From NCBI RefSeq assembly GCF_041912895.1, contig NZ_JAYSGI010000004.1, positions 1 to 64,000 of the forward strand: 64,000 nt of DNA, given 5' to 3'. Under the pieces are notes generated by a model. The model did not search any database. It was not told the DNA's origin and worked only from the letters and a program-made list of their open reading frames with translations. The stretch comes from Pelagerythrobacter sp041912895. Its GTDB lineage: Bacteria > Pseudomonadota > Alphaproteobacteria > Sphingomonadales > Sphingomonadaceae. Positions 44,673-53,302 of this stretch are shown piece by piece; the stretch's first letter is position 1; each line of letters begins with the position of its first letter. Position numbers and translations under genes: made by a program.

Positions 44673-45722
44673 CTAGGCCAGCGGCCGCCACTCCTCCCCT
44701 TCGGGCAGCGGGGCGAAGATCGCGTCCAGCAGTTCCTCGCTCACGTCTTCGGGGGTCGCCGGGTCCCACTTGGGATCGCCGGTCTTGTCGACGATCACCG
44801 CGCGCACCCCTTCCGCGAAATCGGGGCGCAGCAGCACGCGGCTGGCGATGCGGTATTCGTGTTTCATGTTCTCGGCGAAGTCGGTCAGGCCCTTCGCCTC
44901 GGCGAGCTCGCGCAGCGCGACCTTGCAAGTCTGCGGGCTCTTGGTGCCGAGCGTATCGCGCTCCTTCGCCGCCCACTCGCCGTCATCCGCTTCGAGGCTG
45001 GCGAGCACATCCTCATAACGGTCGGAGGCGAAATGCTTGGCGATCTTGTCGGCATTGGCCGCGATGCGCGCTTCGGGCGGGGTGACCGACAGTTCGGACA
45101 GGATACCCCCGATGCGCGCCGGATGCTCGGCGATCCGCGCCTTGGCTTCGGCCAGTTTCTCGCTCGGCAGGTAATGCGTCGCGAGGCCCGCCCACAGGCA
45201 CTCGGTCCCGTCGAGCCGCGCACCGGTGAGCGCGAGGAACTGGCCGATCCGCCCGCCGAGACGCGACAGATACCAGCCGCCGCCGACGTCGGGGAACAGG
45301 CCTATCCCGGTTTCGGGCATGGCGAAGCGGGTGTTCTCGGTCGCGACGCGGTACTTCGCCGGCTGGCTGATGCCGACACCGCCGCCCATCGTTACCCCGT
45401 CCATGAACGCGACGATCGGCTTGGCGTATGCGAACATCTGGTGGTTGAGCTGGTATTCGTCGTGGAAGAACTTGCGCCCCGATACGCCGCCGTCGTTGAG
45501 CGCCGAGTGGCGCAACAGGTTGATGTCGCCCCCCGCGCAGAAGCCCCGGCCCTCGGCATGATCTAGGATCACCGCCTCGACCGCGTCGTCGCCGGCCCAT
45601 TCGGCCAGCGCCGCGCTCATCGCGTGGCACATGTCGAGCGTCAACGCGTGCAGCGCCTTGGGCCGGTTGAGCGAGATGTGTCCGGCGCGGCCATGGGTGT
45701 GGATGTGGACTTGGTCGGTCAT
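44673..45722 (-). CDS. 3-hydroxyisobutyryl-CoA hydrolase
   Basis: A 349-residue crotonase-fold thioesterase. ISLNRPKALHALTLDM, GRGFCAGGDI, MDGVTMGGGVGIS and MPETGIGLFPDVGGGWYLSRL are the HIBCH signature blocks, including the catalytic Glu in PETGIG. It releases 3-hydroxyisobutyrate from its CoA ester, an irreversible valine-pathway step. It is longer than simple enoyl-CoA hydratases, as expected. Inverted-repeat elements flank it on both sides. Confidence 0.92.
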   Translation of the reverse strand: MTDQVHIHTHGRAGHISLNRPKALHALTLDMCHAMSAALAEWAGDDAVEAVILDHAEGRGFCAGGDINLLRHSALNDGGVSGRKFFHDEYQLNHQMFAYAKPIVAFMDGVTMGGGVGISQPAKYRVATENTRFAMPETGIGLFPDVGGGWYLSRLGGRIGQFLALTGARLDGTECLWAGLATHYLPSEKLAEAKARIAEHPARIGGILSELSVTPPEARIAANADKIAKHFASDRYEDVLASLEADDGEWAAKERDTLGTKSPQTCKVALRELAEAKGLTDFAENMKHEYRIASRVLLRPDFAEGVRAVIVDKTGDPKWDPATPEDVSEELLDAIFAPLPEGEEWRPLA

Positions 45723-45730
45723 GATATTGG

Positions 45731-45843
45731 CCCTTCGAGACGCGTCCTCAGACTTCGTCTTCGTCCGCTCCTCAGGATGAGCGAAATGCATGAAACCCGC
45801 TCATCCTGAGGAGCGAGGACGCATGTCCGAGTGTCTCGAAGGG
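45731..45843. repeat. Inverted-repeat intergenic element 2
   Basis: A roughly 113-base element bounded by CCCTTCGAGAC on the left and GTCTCGAAGGG on the right, with inner arms GCTCCTCAGGATGAGCG and its complement around a central AAATGCATG. It fills almost the whole gap between two valine-pathway genes. It is a second, unrelated type of dispersed palindromic element of a sort seen across alphaproteobacteria; copy number in this genome cannot be judged from one window. Confidence 0.85.
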
Positions 45844-46989
45844 TCACTGCCGCAACAGGTCCCGGCCCACGATCATGCGCATGACCTGGTTGGTGCCCTC
45901 CAGAATCGAATGCACGCGCAGGTCGCGCCAGAAGCGCTCGATCGGGTATTCCTTGAGATAGCCGTAGCCGCCGAACAGCTGCAGCGCGTCGTTCACCACC
46001 TTGCTGCCGCTGTCGGTGGCGAGGCGCTTGGCCATGGCGGAGAACTTGCTCTTGTCGGGCGCGTTGTCGGTCACCTTGGCGGCGGCGAGGTAAAGTAGCG
46101 CGCGCGCCGCCTCCAGGTCGGTCGCCATGTCGGCGAGCATGAACTGGGTGTTCTGGAAATCGGCGATCGGCGTGTCGAACTGCTGGCGTTCCTTGGTGTA
46201 CTTCACCGCTTCGTCCAGGCAGCGTTGCGCCCCGCCGAGCGAGCAGGCACCAATATTGAGCCGCCCGCCGTCGAGCCCCATCATCGCGAAGCGGAAGCCT
46301 TCGCCCTCGTCGCCGACGCGGTTGGCGACCGGCACCTTCGCATCCTCGAAGATCATCTGCGCGGTCGGGCTGGCGTTCCAGCCGAGCTTCTTCTCGGGCT
46401 TGCCGAAGCTGAGGCCGGGGGTGTCCTTGTCGATCACCAGGCAGGTGATGCCCTTCGTCTTGTGCTCGCCGGTGCGCACCATCACTACGTAGAAATCGTT
46501 GAACCCGCCGCCCGAAATGAACTGCTTGGTGCCGTTGAGCACGTAGTGATCGCCCTCAACGCGCGCGGTGGTCTTGAGGCCCGCTGCGTCGGAGCCCGAG
46601 CCCGGCTCGGTCAGCGCGTAGCTGGCGATCTTTTCCATCGTGACGAGCTGCGGCAGGTACTTCGCCTTCACCTCGGCTCCGCCGAAGCGATCGATCATCC
46701 ACGTCGCCATGTTATGGATCGAGACGTAGGCGCTGGTGGCCGGGCAGCCGTAAGCCATCGCCTCCATGATTAGCGCCGCTTCGAGCCTACCGAGCGCGAT
46801 GCCGCCCGACTCCTCGGACACGTAGATCGCGCCGAAGCCGAGCTCGCCGGTCTTCTGGATCACGTCGCGCGGGAAATGGTGGTTGTCGTCCCACTCGGCC
46901 GCAAACGGCGTGATGTTGTCGGCGGTGAAGCGCTGCGCCATCTCCTGGATGGCGAGCTGGTCGTCGGTAAGCTGGAACTGTCCGGTCAT
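45844..46989 (-). CDS. Acyl-CoA dehydrogenase (isobutyryl-CoA dehydrogenase type)
   Basis: A 381-residue flavoprotein. ASYALTEPGSGSDAAGLKTTA is the acyl-CoA dehydrogenase signature 1, and QLFGGYGYLKEYPIERFWRDLRVHSILEGTNQVMR is signature 2, which contains the conserved substrate-side Glu-Gly-Thr. The oxidised product would feed the enoyl-CoA hydratase downstream. Membership of a valine cluster with MmsA, MmsB and the hydrolase points to isobutyryl-CoA as substrate. Confidence 0.92.
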   Translation of the reverse strand: MTGQFQLTDDQLAIQEMAQRFTADNITPFAAEWDDNHHFPRDVIQKTGELGFGAIYVSEESGGIALGRLEAALIMEAMAYGCPATSAYVSIHNMATWMIDRFGGAEVKAKYLPQLVTMEKIASYALTEPGSGSDAAGLKTTARVEGDHYVLNGTKQFISGGGFNDFYVVMVRTGEHKTKGITCLVIDKDTPGLSFGKPEKKLGWNASPTAQMIFEDAKVPVANRVGDEGEGFRFAMMGLDGGRLNIGACSLGGAQRCLDEAVKYTKERQQFDTPIADFQNTQFMLADMATDLEAARALLYLAAAKVTDNAPDKSKFSAMAKRLATDSGSKVVNDALQLFGGYGYLKEYPIERFWRDLRVHSILEGTNQVMRMIVGRDLLRQ

Positions 46990-47052
46990 GCCGCGGGCTC
47001 TAGCGACGTGCGCGGGCGGAGGAAAGGGGCGGACCCGCCGCCCCCACCCGTC

Positions 47053-47370
47053 TCATCCGCAAGTGATTTCGGTGATCGTCATCGCGCGGTCGTAGCGCAC
47101 GTTCACCCGGTCGGGGCGGAAGTCCATCGTCCACGCGGAATCGGGCGGACCCCAGCGAAGCTGCTTGGCGCCCGCTTCGCGCTGGATATTCGCGCCGATT
47201 TCACCGGTGACCTTCTGGCCGACGAAGGACTGCGCGGCCGCGGCATCGCAGGCTCCGGTATTGCCGCCGGCATCGGGCATGTCGCCGCCGCCGTCGTCGG
47301 GCGCGGTGGTGGCGCAGGCGGCGAGCAACGCGGCGGGCACCAGCGCGGACAGTGCTATGGTGGTCTTCAT
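47053..47370 (-). CDS. Lipoprotein of the I78 peptidase-inhibitor family
   Basis: A 105-residue lipoprotein. The signal peptide ends in the lipobox LLAAC (Cys19). The C-terminal 65 residues (AQSFVGQKVTGEIG to DRVNVRYDRAMTITEITCG) match the small potato-inhibitor-like I78 domain, with the typical V-N-V-x-Y-D near the end. Such domains are predicted serine-protease inhibitors in the periplasm or outer membrane. It sits between the acyl-CoA dehydrogenase gene and another lipoprotein with no obvious metabolic link. Confidence 0.82.
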   Translation of the reverse strand: MKTTIALSALVPAALLAACATTAPDDGGGDMPDAGGNTGACDAAAAQSFVGQKVTGEIGANIQREAGAKQLRWGPPDSAWTMDFRPDRVNVRYDRAMTITEITCG

Positions 47371-47381
47371 CGCAGGTCTCC

Positions 47382-47879
47382 TCAGGCGCACTTGGTGTAG
47401 GTGAGCGGGTCGGCCATCGCTTCCTCGCCGTATTCGGTGCGCACGAGCTTGTCGTCACCCTGCGCGGCGAGCATCGTGTCGCGGTTCCATTCCATGCCTT
47501 CGCCGGTGAAGGCGAACTGGGCGCGGATCGAGGTGTCGCTGCTCTGCGCGACTTCGCCGAGCGTCGCGCGCGATTCGTAGAACTTGATGCTGCTGCCATC
47601 GACCGTGATCAGCCCCTTGGCGTCGCCGCGGGTCGAGGTGCAGTCGGCGGGCACGAGGCCCCAGCGCCCTTGCAGCGCGGCGGGGATCGTGGTCGCGGCC
47701 TGGCCGCCGGCGGCGGGCGGACCGGCACCGTCACCGATGCCGCCATCGGGCTCGACCGGAATCGGGCTTTTCATCGCATCGGGCTGCGTGTCGGCGCCGG
47801 GCGCGGTCTCGTCCGCCGGGGCGCCGCACGCCGCGAGAGCGAAGGCGGGGAGCGCGGCGAGGGCTATTGTCAATCGCAT
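47382..47879 (-). CDS. Hypothetical lipoprotein
   Basis: A 165-residue lipoprotein with lipobox LAAC (Cys18), then a Pro/Gly/Ala-rich linker to about residue 60. A compact C-terminal domain follows (LQGRWGLVPADCTSTRGDAKGLITV, EWNRDTMLA, DPLTYTKCA) with two cysteines that could form a disulfide. The pattern resembles small sphingomonad periplasmic proteins of unknown function. It starts at ATG 47879, twelve bases before the I78 gene on the same strand, suggesting a two-gene unit. Confidence 0.75.
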   Translation of the reverse strand: MRLTIALAALPAFALAACGAPADETAPGADTQPDAMKSPIPVEPDGGIGDGAGPPAAGGQAATTIPAALQGRWGLVPADCTSTRGDAKGLITVDGSSIKFYESRATLGEVAQSSDTSIRAQFAFTGEGMEWNRDTMLAAQGDDKLVRTEYGEEAMADPLTYTKCA

Positions 47880-47957
47880 GAACGGTCTCCTGTCGGTCTG
47901 CCCACCCTCAACACGCGAGCCGCGCGGTTTATCCCGCATTTCGCCGCGCTGGTTCAC

Positions 47958-49454
47958 TCAACCCATCGTCGGGATGACGAACGCGTTCGATCCGTCCCCG
48001 CCGCCATCGGGCCAGCGCTGGGTGACGGTTTTGACCTTGGTCCAGAACTTGAGGCCCTCGGTGCCGTACTGGTTGGTGTCGCCAAACGCGCTGCGCTTCC
48101 ACCCGCCGAAGCTGTGGTAGCTGACCGGCACCGGGATCGGCACGTTGACCCCCACCATGCCGACCTCGACGCGGGATGCGAACTCGCGCGCGGCGTGGCC
48201 GTTGCGGGTGAAGATGGCGACCCCGTTACCGTACTGGTGCTCGCTCGGCAGGCGCACGGCTTCCTCGAAATCCTTCGCGCGCACGATCTGGAGGACGGGG
48301 CCGAAGATCTCCTCCTGGTAGGACTTCATCTGCGGGGTGACGCGGTCGAGCAGCGTGGGGCCGACGAAGAAGCCGTCCTCGTGGCCCTGAAGCGAGAACC
48401 CGCGGCCGTCGACCACCACTTCGGCGCCTTCCTGCTCGGCGGTGTCGATCCAACGCTCGATGCTCGCCTTATGCTCGGGGGTGACGACCGGGCCGTAATG
48501 CGCGTCCTTGTCGTTCGAGACGCCGACCCGCAAAGCGCCGATCGCCGGGATCAGCTTTTCGCGCAGGCGGTCGGCGGTATCCTCGCCCACCGGCACCACG
48601 ACCGGCAGCGCCATGCAGCGCTCGCCCGCCGAACCGAACGCGGCACCGGCGAGGTCGTTCACCACTTGGTCGAGGTCGGCGTCGGGCATCACGATGCCGT
48701 GGTTCTTCGCCCCGCCCATCGCCTGGACGCGCTTGCCGTTGTCAACCCCGCGCTTGTACACGTAGTGCGCGATGTCGGAGCTGCCGACGAAGCTGATGCC
48801 CGCGATGTCGGGATGATCGAGGATCGCGTCGACCATCGTCTTGTCGCCATGGACCACCTGCAGCAGGCCTTCGGGTGCGCCGGCTTCGCGGAACAGTTCG
48901 GCGAGCCGCACCGGCACGCTCGGATCGCGCTCGCTGGGCTTGAGGATGAAGGCGTTGCCTGCGGCGATCGCCATGCCGAACATCCACATCGGGATCATCG
49001 CCGGAAAATTGAACGGGGTGATCCCCGCGCCGATGCCCAGCGGCTGGCGCATCGAATAGACATCGATCCCCGGCCCGGCGCCCAGCGTGTACTCACCCTT
49101 CAGCACCTGCGGGATGCCGCAGGCGTATTCGATCACCTCAAGTCCGCGCTGCACGTCGCCCATCGCATCGTCGACCACCTTGCCGTGTTCGCTCGACAAT
49201 AGTTCGGCGAGTTCCCGATGGTTCTTCTCGACCAGTTCCTTGAACGCGAACATCACGCGGGCGCGCTTCTGCGGATTGGTCATCGCCCATTCGGGCTGGA
49301 CCTTCTTCGCCGCCGCCACCGCGCGGTCGAGCAGCGCGGCGTCGCCCAGCGCGACCTCGGCCTGCACCTCGCCGGTCGAAGGGTTCCACACCTTGTGCGT
49401 CCGGCCCGCGGAACCTCCGGCTCCTCCGCTCATGAAATGGTCGATCCGGCGCAT
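47958..49454 (-). CDS. mmsA: Methylmalonate-semialdehyde dehydrogenase (CoA-acylating)
   Basis: A 498-residue aldehyde dehydrogenase. VWNPSTGEVQAEVALGD, GITPFNFPAMIPMWMFGMAI and SAGERCMALPVVV, with the catalytic Cys, are diagnostic of MmsA. It converts methylmalonate semialdehyde to propionyl-CoA, the last step of valine catabolism. The start ATG 49454 has an AGGAG site; the huge upstream extension (to 51314) is a shadow of the divergent transporter and tRNA. Confidence 0.94.
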   Translation of the reverse strand: MRRIDHFMSGGAGGSAGRTHKVWNPSTGEVQAEVALGDAALLDRAVAAAKKVQPEWAMTNPQKRARVMFAFKELVEKNHRELAELLSSEHGKVVDDAMGDVQRGLEVIEYACGIPQVLKGEYTLGAGPGIDVYSMRQPLGIGAGITPFNFPAMIPMWMFGMAIAAGNAFILKPSERDPSVPVRLAELFREAGAPEGLLQVVHGDKTMVDAILDHPDIAGISFVGSSDIAHYVYKRGVDNGKRVQAMGGAKNHGIVMPDADLDQVVNDLAGAAFGSAGERCMALPVVVPVGEDTADRLREKLIPAIGALRVGVSNDKDAHYGPVVTPEHKASIERWIDTAEQEGAEVVVDGRGFSLQGHEDGFFVGPTLLDRVTPQMKSYQEEIFGPVLQIVRAKDFEEAVRLPSEHQYGNGVAIFTRNGHAAREFASRVEVGMVGVNVPIPVPVSYHSFGGWKRSAFGDTNQYGTEGLKFWTKVKTVTQRWPDGGGDGSNAFVIPTMG

Positions 49455-49580
49455 GTGGTTTCTCCTGTAACTTCCGTGCGGGTCTCTAGCCGAGCAGGTG
49501 GTCGGCGCAAGGGGCGAACCGAGCTTGCCGCGCTGCGCGAATGAGCTAGTCTCCCGGCAAAACGGGCAGAGGGGAATGAC

Positions 49581-51239
49581 TTGGCTCAAGGCGGCAACGA
49601 GGGAACGGGCGGCTCCGTTCCGGCGGGTTCCGATGCGGTCGGCGCTGCGCCAGGCGCGGGGCAGAGCCCGAAGCTGGTGATCGCCGCAAGCTCGCTCGGG
49701 ACGGTGTTCGAGTGGTACGATTTCTACCTCTACGGTCTGCTTGCCGGGATCATCTCGGTGCAGTTCTTCTCCGGCGTGAACGAGACGACCGGCTTCATCC
49801 TCGCGCTCGCCGCCTTCGCTGCGGGGTTCGCGGTGCGTCCGTTCGGCGCGCTGGTGTTCGGGCGGCTGGGCGACGTGGTCGGGCGCAAGCACACCTTCCT
49901 CGTCACCATGGCGCTGATGGGCCTTTCGACGTTCGCGGTTGGGCTGTTGCCGAGCTACGCCAGCATCGGGGTCGCGGCGCCGATCGCACTGGTCACGTTG
50001 CGCCTGCTCCAGGGCCTCGCGCTGGGCGGCGAATACGGCGGAGCGGCGACGTACGTGGCCGAACATGCGCCCGACGATCGCCGCGGCTTCTATACCAGCT
50101 TCATCCAGACCACCGCGACCTTCGGCCTGTTCGCCGCGCTGCTGGTGGTGATCGGCCTCAGGACCTGGCTGGGCGAGGAAGCCTTCGCCGACTGGGGCTG
50201 GCGGGTGCCGTTCCTGATCTCGCTGGGGCTGCTCGCGGTGTCGCTCTGGATCCGAATGCAGCTCGAGGAAAGCCCGGTGTTTCAGAAGATGAAGGCCGAG
50301 GGGACGACCTCGAAGCGCCCGCTGCGCGAGGCGTTCGGCCAGTGGCGCAACCTCCGGTGGGTGCTGATCGCGCTGCTCGGCGCGGTCGCGGGGCAGGCGG
50401 TGGTCTGGTACACCGGGCAATTCTACGCGCTGTTCTTCCTCGAGCGGGTGCTCCAGGTGGAGGGCGCGACGGCGAACATCCTGATCGCGATCGCGCTTGC
50501 CATCGGTACGCCGTTCTTCGTGGTGTTCGGCTGGCTGAGCGACAGGATCGGGCGCAAGAAGATCATCATGGCCGGACTCGCGCTCTCGATCGCCGGCTAT
50601 TTCCCGCTGTTCGCCGCGCTGACCGACGCCGCCAACCCCGCGCTGGCCGAAGCGCAGGCGCGCGCGCCGGTGACGGTCCACGCCGATCCGGCGACCTGCG
50701 CGTTCCAGTTCGATCCGGTGGGCGGCCAGAGCTTCGACACCACCGGCTGCGACGTGGCCAAGTCCGCGCTCGCCAAGGCCGGCATCCCCTATGCCAACGC
50801 GGCGGACGGCGACGGCGAGATCACCGTGGGCGAGCGCACGATCGCGCCGGGCGACCTGACGACCTACGCCGACCGGATCGCGGTCGCCGTGGCCGAGGCC
50901 GGCTATCCCGCGACCGCCGATCCGGCGCGGATCGACCGCGTGCGGGTGGTCGCGATCCTCACCGCGCTCGTGCTGCTGGTGACGATGGTCTACGGGCCGA
51001 TCGCCGCGCTGCTGGTCGAACTGTTCCCGAGCCGCATCCGCTATTCGGCGATGAGCCTGCCCTATCATATCGGCAACGGCTGGTTCGGCGGCTTCCTGCC
51101 GACGGTGAGCTTCGCGATGGTCGCGGCGACGGGCAATATCTATTTCGGCCTGTGGTATCCGATCGCGATCGCCGCGCTGACGCTCGTGGTCGGGCTGCTG
51201 TTCCTGCCCGAGACCTTCCGCCGCTCGATCCGCGATTGA
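49581..51239 (+). CDS. MFS metabolite:H+ symporter with an inserted periplasmic domain
   Basis: A 552-residue transporter starting at TTG 49581 with GAGGGG upstream. SSLGTVFEWYDFYLYG, FGRLGDVVGRKHTFL, RLLQGLALGGEYGGAATYVAEHAP and WLSDRIGRKK are classic for the MHS family (dicarboxylate, proline/betaine and shikimate type symporters). Between about residues 345 and 450, in an outward loop, lies an extra domain with two cysteines (PATCAFQF and TTGCDVAK), not found in the minimal family fold. The substrate is unknown; divergence from mmsA suggests a small organic acid. Confidence 0.88.
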   Translation: MAQGGNEGTGGSVPAGSDAVGAAPGAGQSPKLVIAASSLGTVFEWYDFYLYGLLAGIISVQFFSGVNETTGFILALAAFAAGFAVRPFGALVFGRLGDVVGRKHTFLVTMALMGLSTFAVGLLPSYASIGVAAPIALVTLRLLQGLALGGEYGGAATYVAEHAPDDRRGFYTSFIQTTATFGLFAALLVVIGLRTWLGEEAFADWGWRVPFLISLGLLAVSLWIRMQLEESPVFQKMKAEGTTSKRPLREAFGQWRNLRWVLIALLGAVAGQAVVWYTGQFYALFFLERVLQVEGATANILIAIALAIGTPFFVVFGWLSDRIGRKKIIMAGLALSIAGYFPLFAALTDAANPALAEAQARAPVTVHADPATCAFQFDPVGGQSFDTTGCDVAKSALAKAGIPYANAADGDGEITVGERTIAPGDLTTYADRIAVAVAEAGYPATADPARIDRVRVVAILTALVLLVTMVYGPIAALLVELFPSRIRYSAMSLPYHIGNGWFGGFLPTVSFAMVAATGNIYFGLWYPIAIAALTLVVGLLFLPETFRRSIRD

Positions 51240-51277
51240 CCGTCGCGCGGGCTTGCGGCAAAGGCGCTGGCGCTCAA

Positions 51278-51351
51278 GCGGGTGTAGCTCAATGGTAGAG
51301 CAGCAGCTTCCCAAGCTGACGACGAGGGTTCGATTCCCTTCACCCGCTCCA
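51278..51351 (+). tRNA. tRNA-Gly (anticodon CCC)
   Basis: A 74-base cloverleaf with acceptor stem GCGGGTG/CACCCGC, D-arm GCTC...GAGC, anticodon loop TTCCCAA and T-arm GAGGGTTCGATTCCCTT, plus encoded CCA. The anticodon CCC reads GGG glycine codons. One anticodon-stem pair (position 27-43) is mismatched. Confidence 0.96.
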
Positions 51352-51379
51352 CCGCCTTTGCTGCGATAGCTTCCGGTTC

Positions 51380-51571
51380 ATGACCGACGCCGTTCCATCG
51401 CCCTGTCGCAACATATGCCGGCTCTCGCCCGACGGATCGCTGTGCGAGGGATGCGGACGCACGCTGGCGGAGATCGGCGCGTGGACGGGCGCGAGTGAAG
51501 CCGAACGGGCACGGATCGCGCAGGCCGCGCGGGTGCGGCTCGCGGCGCTTACAGCGGCCCGGAAATCGTAA
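51380..51571 (+). CDS. DUF1289 family protein
   Basis: A 63-residue protein. The pattern PSPCRNICRLSPDGSLCEGCGRTLAEIGAW, with four cysteines, is the DUF1289 signature, a small putative metal-binding domain common in proteobacteria. It follows the tRNA gene and its last 23 bases overlap the end of the convergent ABC ATPase gene. Function unknown. Confidence 0.88.
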   Translation: MTDAVPSPCRNICRLSPDGSLCEGCGRTLAEIGAWTGASEAERARIAQAARVRLAALTAARKS

Positions 51572-52322
51572 GCGTCACCGCCGCGCCGTGTCGCTCGACC
51601 TGCGCCGCGACCCCGAACACCTCGGCCAGCCGCTCGGCGGTCATCGTCTCGGCGGCGGGGCCATCGGCGACGATCCGGCCGTCCTTCATCCAGATCAGCC
51701 TTTCGGCATAGCGCGCCGCGAGCGCGAGGTCGTGGACCACGGTCAGCACGCCGCGCCCGGCGCGCGCCGCATCGGCGAACAGCCGCGCGACTTCGTGCTG
51801 GTAGCGCGGATCGAGCGCGGCGACGGGCTCGTCGGCGACCAGCAGCGGGGTTTCGGCGGCGAGCGCGCGGGCGAGGTGGACGCGGGCTAGCTCGCCGCCC
51901 GAGAGCGTGTCGGCCGCGCGATCCTCGAACCCCGCGAGGCGGCAGGCACCGATCGCGCGCGCAACCGCCGCCGCGTCGCCGTGCGAAAGCCTGCCCGGAG
52001 CGGCGCCGTGGGCGAAGCGGCCGAGCGCGACCACGTCGCGCACCGGCATCGGCCAGGCGAGCGGACGCGCCTGCGGCAGATAGGCGACCTTGCGCGCGCG
52101 CGCCGCGGGGGAGAGGCCGCGCACGTCCGCGCCATCGATTGTCGCGCGGCCCGCGTCGGGCGCGAGCAGGCCGAGCGCGAGGCGCAGCAGCGTGGTCTTG
52201 CCCGAGCCGTTGGGCCCGATCAGCATAGCGAGTTCGCCGGGCGCGAGGCGCAGGCTCGCCTCCTCGACCAGCGGCGCGCCGCCGACGTGCCGGGTCAGCG
52301 CATGGGCTTCGAGCGCGCTCAT
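51549..52322 (-). CDS. btuD: Cobalamin-type ABC importer ATPase
   Basis: A 257-residue ABC ATPase. Walker A is IGPNGSGKTT, the signature is LSGGELARVHLARALA, Walker B is LLVADEPVAALD and the switch His is in VVHDLALAARYAERL. It is coupled by ATGA to the permease gene upstream. With the permease, the binding protein and a cobalamin riboswitch in front, it energises vitamin B12 uptake across the inner membrane. Hemin-type importers are similar, but the riboswitch decides for cobalamin. Confidence 0.9.
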   Translation of the reverse strand: MSALEAHALTRHVGGAPLVEEASLRLAPGELAMLIGPNGSGKTTLLRLALGLLAPDAGRATIDGADVRGLSPAARARKVAYLPQARPLAWPMPVRDVVALGRFAHGAAPGRLSHGDAAAVARAIGACRLAGFEDRAADTLSGGELARVHLARALAAETPLLVADEPVAALDPRYQHEVARLFADAARAGRGVLTVVHDLALAARYAERLIWMKDGRIVADGPAAETMTAERLAEVFGVAAQVERHGAAVTLTISGPL

Positions 52323-53302
52323 CCGCCGAGCCTCCCGCGTGCGGCGATCCACACGAAGACCGGCGCGCCGATCAGCGCCGCGACCACGCCGAGGCGCAGT
52401 TCGGCATCGGTCGGCAGCAGCCGCACGCCGATGTCGGCGAGCACGAGGATCAGCGCGCCGAGCAGCGCCGAGGGGATCAGCAGCCGCGCCGGATCGTGCC
52501 GCACCAGCGGGCGCACGAGATGCGGCGCGACGATCCCGACGAAGCCGATCGCGCCGGCGAGCGACACCGCCGCGCCGGTCGCCAGCCCCGCGCCGAGGAT
52601 CACCATGAGCCGCTGACGCCGGAGGTCGAGCCCGATGCCCTCGGCCGCCTCCTCGCCCAACGCGAGCGCCGCCAGCCCGCGCCGCGCCGCGAGCATGATC
52701 GCGATGCCGAGCGCGAGGAACGGCGCGGCGTAGGCGAGATCGGCGACGCTGCGGTTGGCGACCGTGCCCAATGTCCAGTTGATCATGTCGGCCAGCGTGA
52801 AGGGGTTGGGCGCGAGGTTCATCAACAGCGCCATCAGCGCGGCGGAGAAGCTCGACAGCCCGATGCCGATCAGCAGCAGCGTTACCGCCGAGCGGGTGCG
52901 CAGCGCGGCGAGGGCGACCAGCAGCGTCGCCGCCAGCGCACCGCCGATCGCGGCGAGCGGCAGGACCAGCGGGCCTATGTTCGCAAGGCCGAAGAACAGC
53001 ACGAAAGTGGCGAACAGCGCCGCGGTGGCCGAGACGCCGAGGATGCCCGGTTCGGCCAGCGGATTGCGCAGCAGGCCTTGCAGCGCGGCGCCGCTCATCC
53101 CTAGCGCTGCGCCGACCATCGCGGCGGCGAGCGCGCGGGGCAGGCGAATCTGCCACACGACGATCGCGTCGCCCGGATTGCCGTGCAAGCCGAGCCCATC
53201 CAGCAGCCGCGCGGGCGAGAGCGGGGTCGAACCGAGCAGCAGCGCGAGCGCGATCGCGGCCAGCAGCGCGAGCGCGAGCAGAGCTTTGGCACGGGCGGTC
53301 AT
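52319..53302 (-). CDS. btuC: Cobalamin ABC importer permease (BtuC type)
   Basis: A 327-residue FecCD/BtuC permease with about ten helices. RLPRALAAAMVGAALGMSGAALQGLLRNPLAEPGILGVS and GAIGFVGIVAPHLVRPLVRHD are family hallmarks. It forms the membrane channel for the neighbouring ATPase and binding protein, to which it is linked by overlapping ATGA junctions on both sides. Confidence 0.92.
   Translation of the reverse strand: MTARAKALLALALLAAIALALLLGSTPLSPARLLDGLGLHGNPGDAIVVWQIRLPRALAAAMVGAALGMSGAALQGLLRNPLAEPGILGVSATAALFATFVLFFGLANIGPLVLPLAAIGGALAATLLVALAALRTRSAVTLLLIGIGLSSFSAALMALLMNLAPNPFTLADMINWTLGTVANRSVADLAYAAPFLALGIAIMLAARRGLAALALGEEAAEGIGLDLRRQRLMVILGAGLATGAAVSLAGAIGFVGIVAPHLVRPLVRHDPARLLIPSALLGALILVLADIGVRLLPTDAELRLGVVAALIGAPVFVWIAARGRLGG

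Noticed and set aside
49455..51314. Upstream extension of the mmsA frame to 51314
   Set aside because: It runs antisense through the MFS transporter and the tRNA, and mmsA has a proper AGGAG site and family-type N-terminus at 49454.
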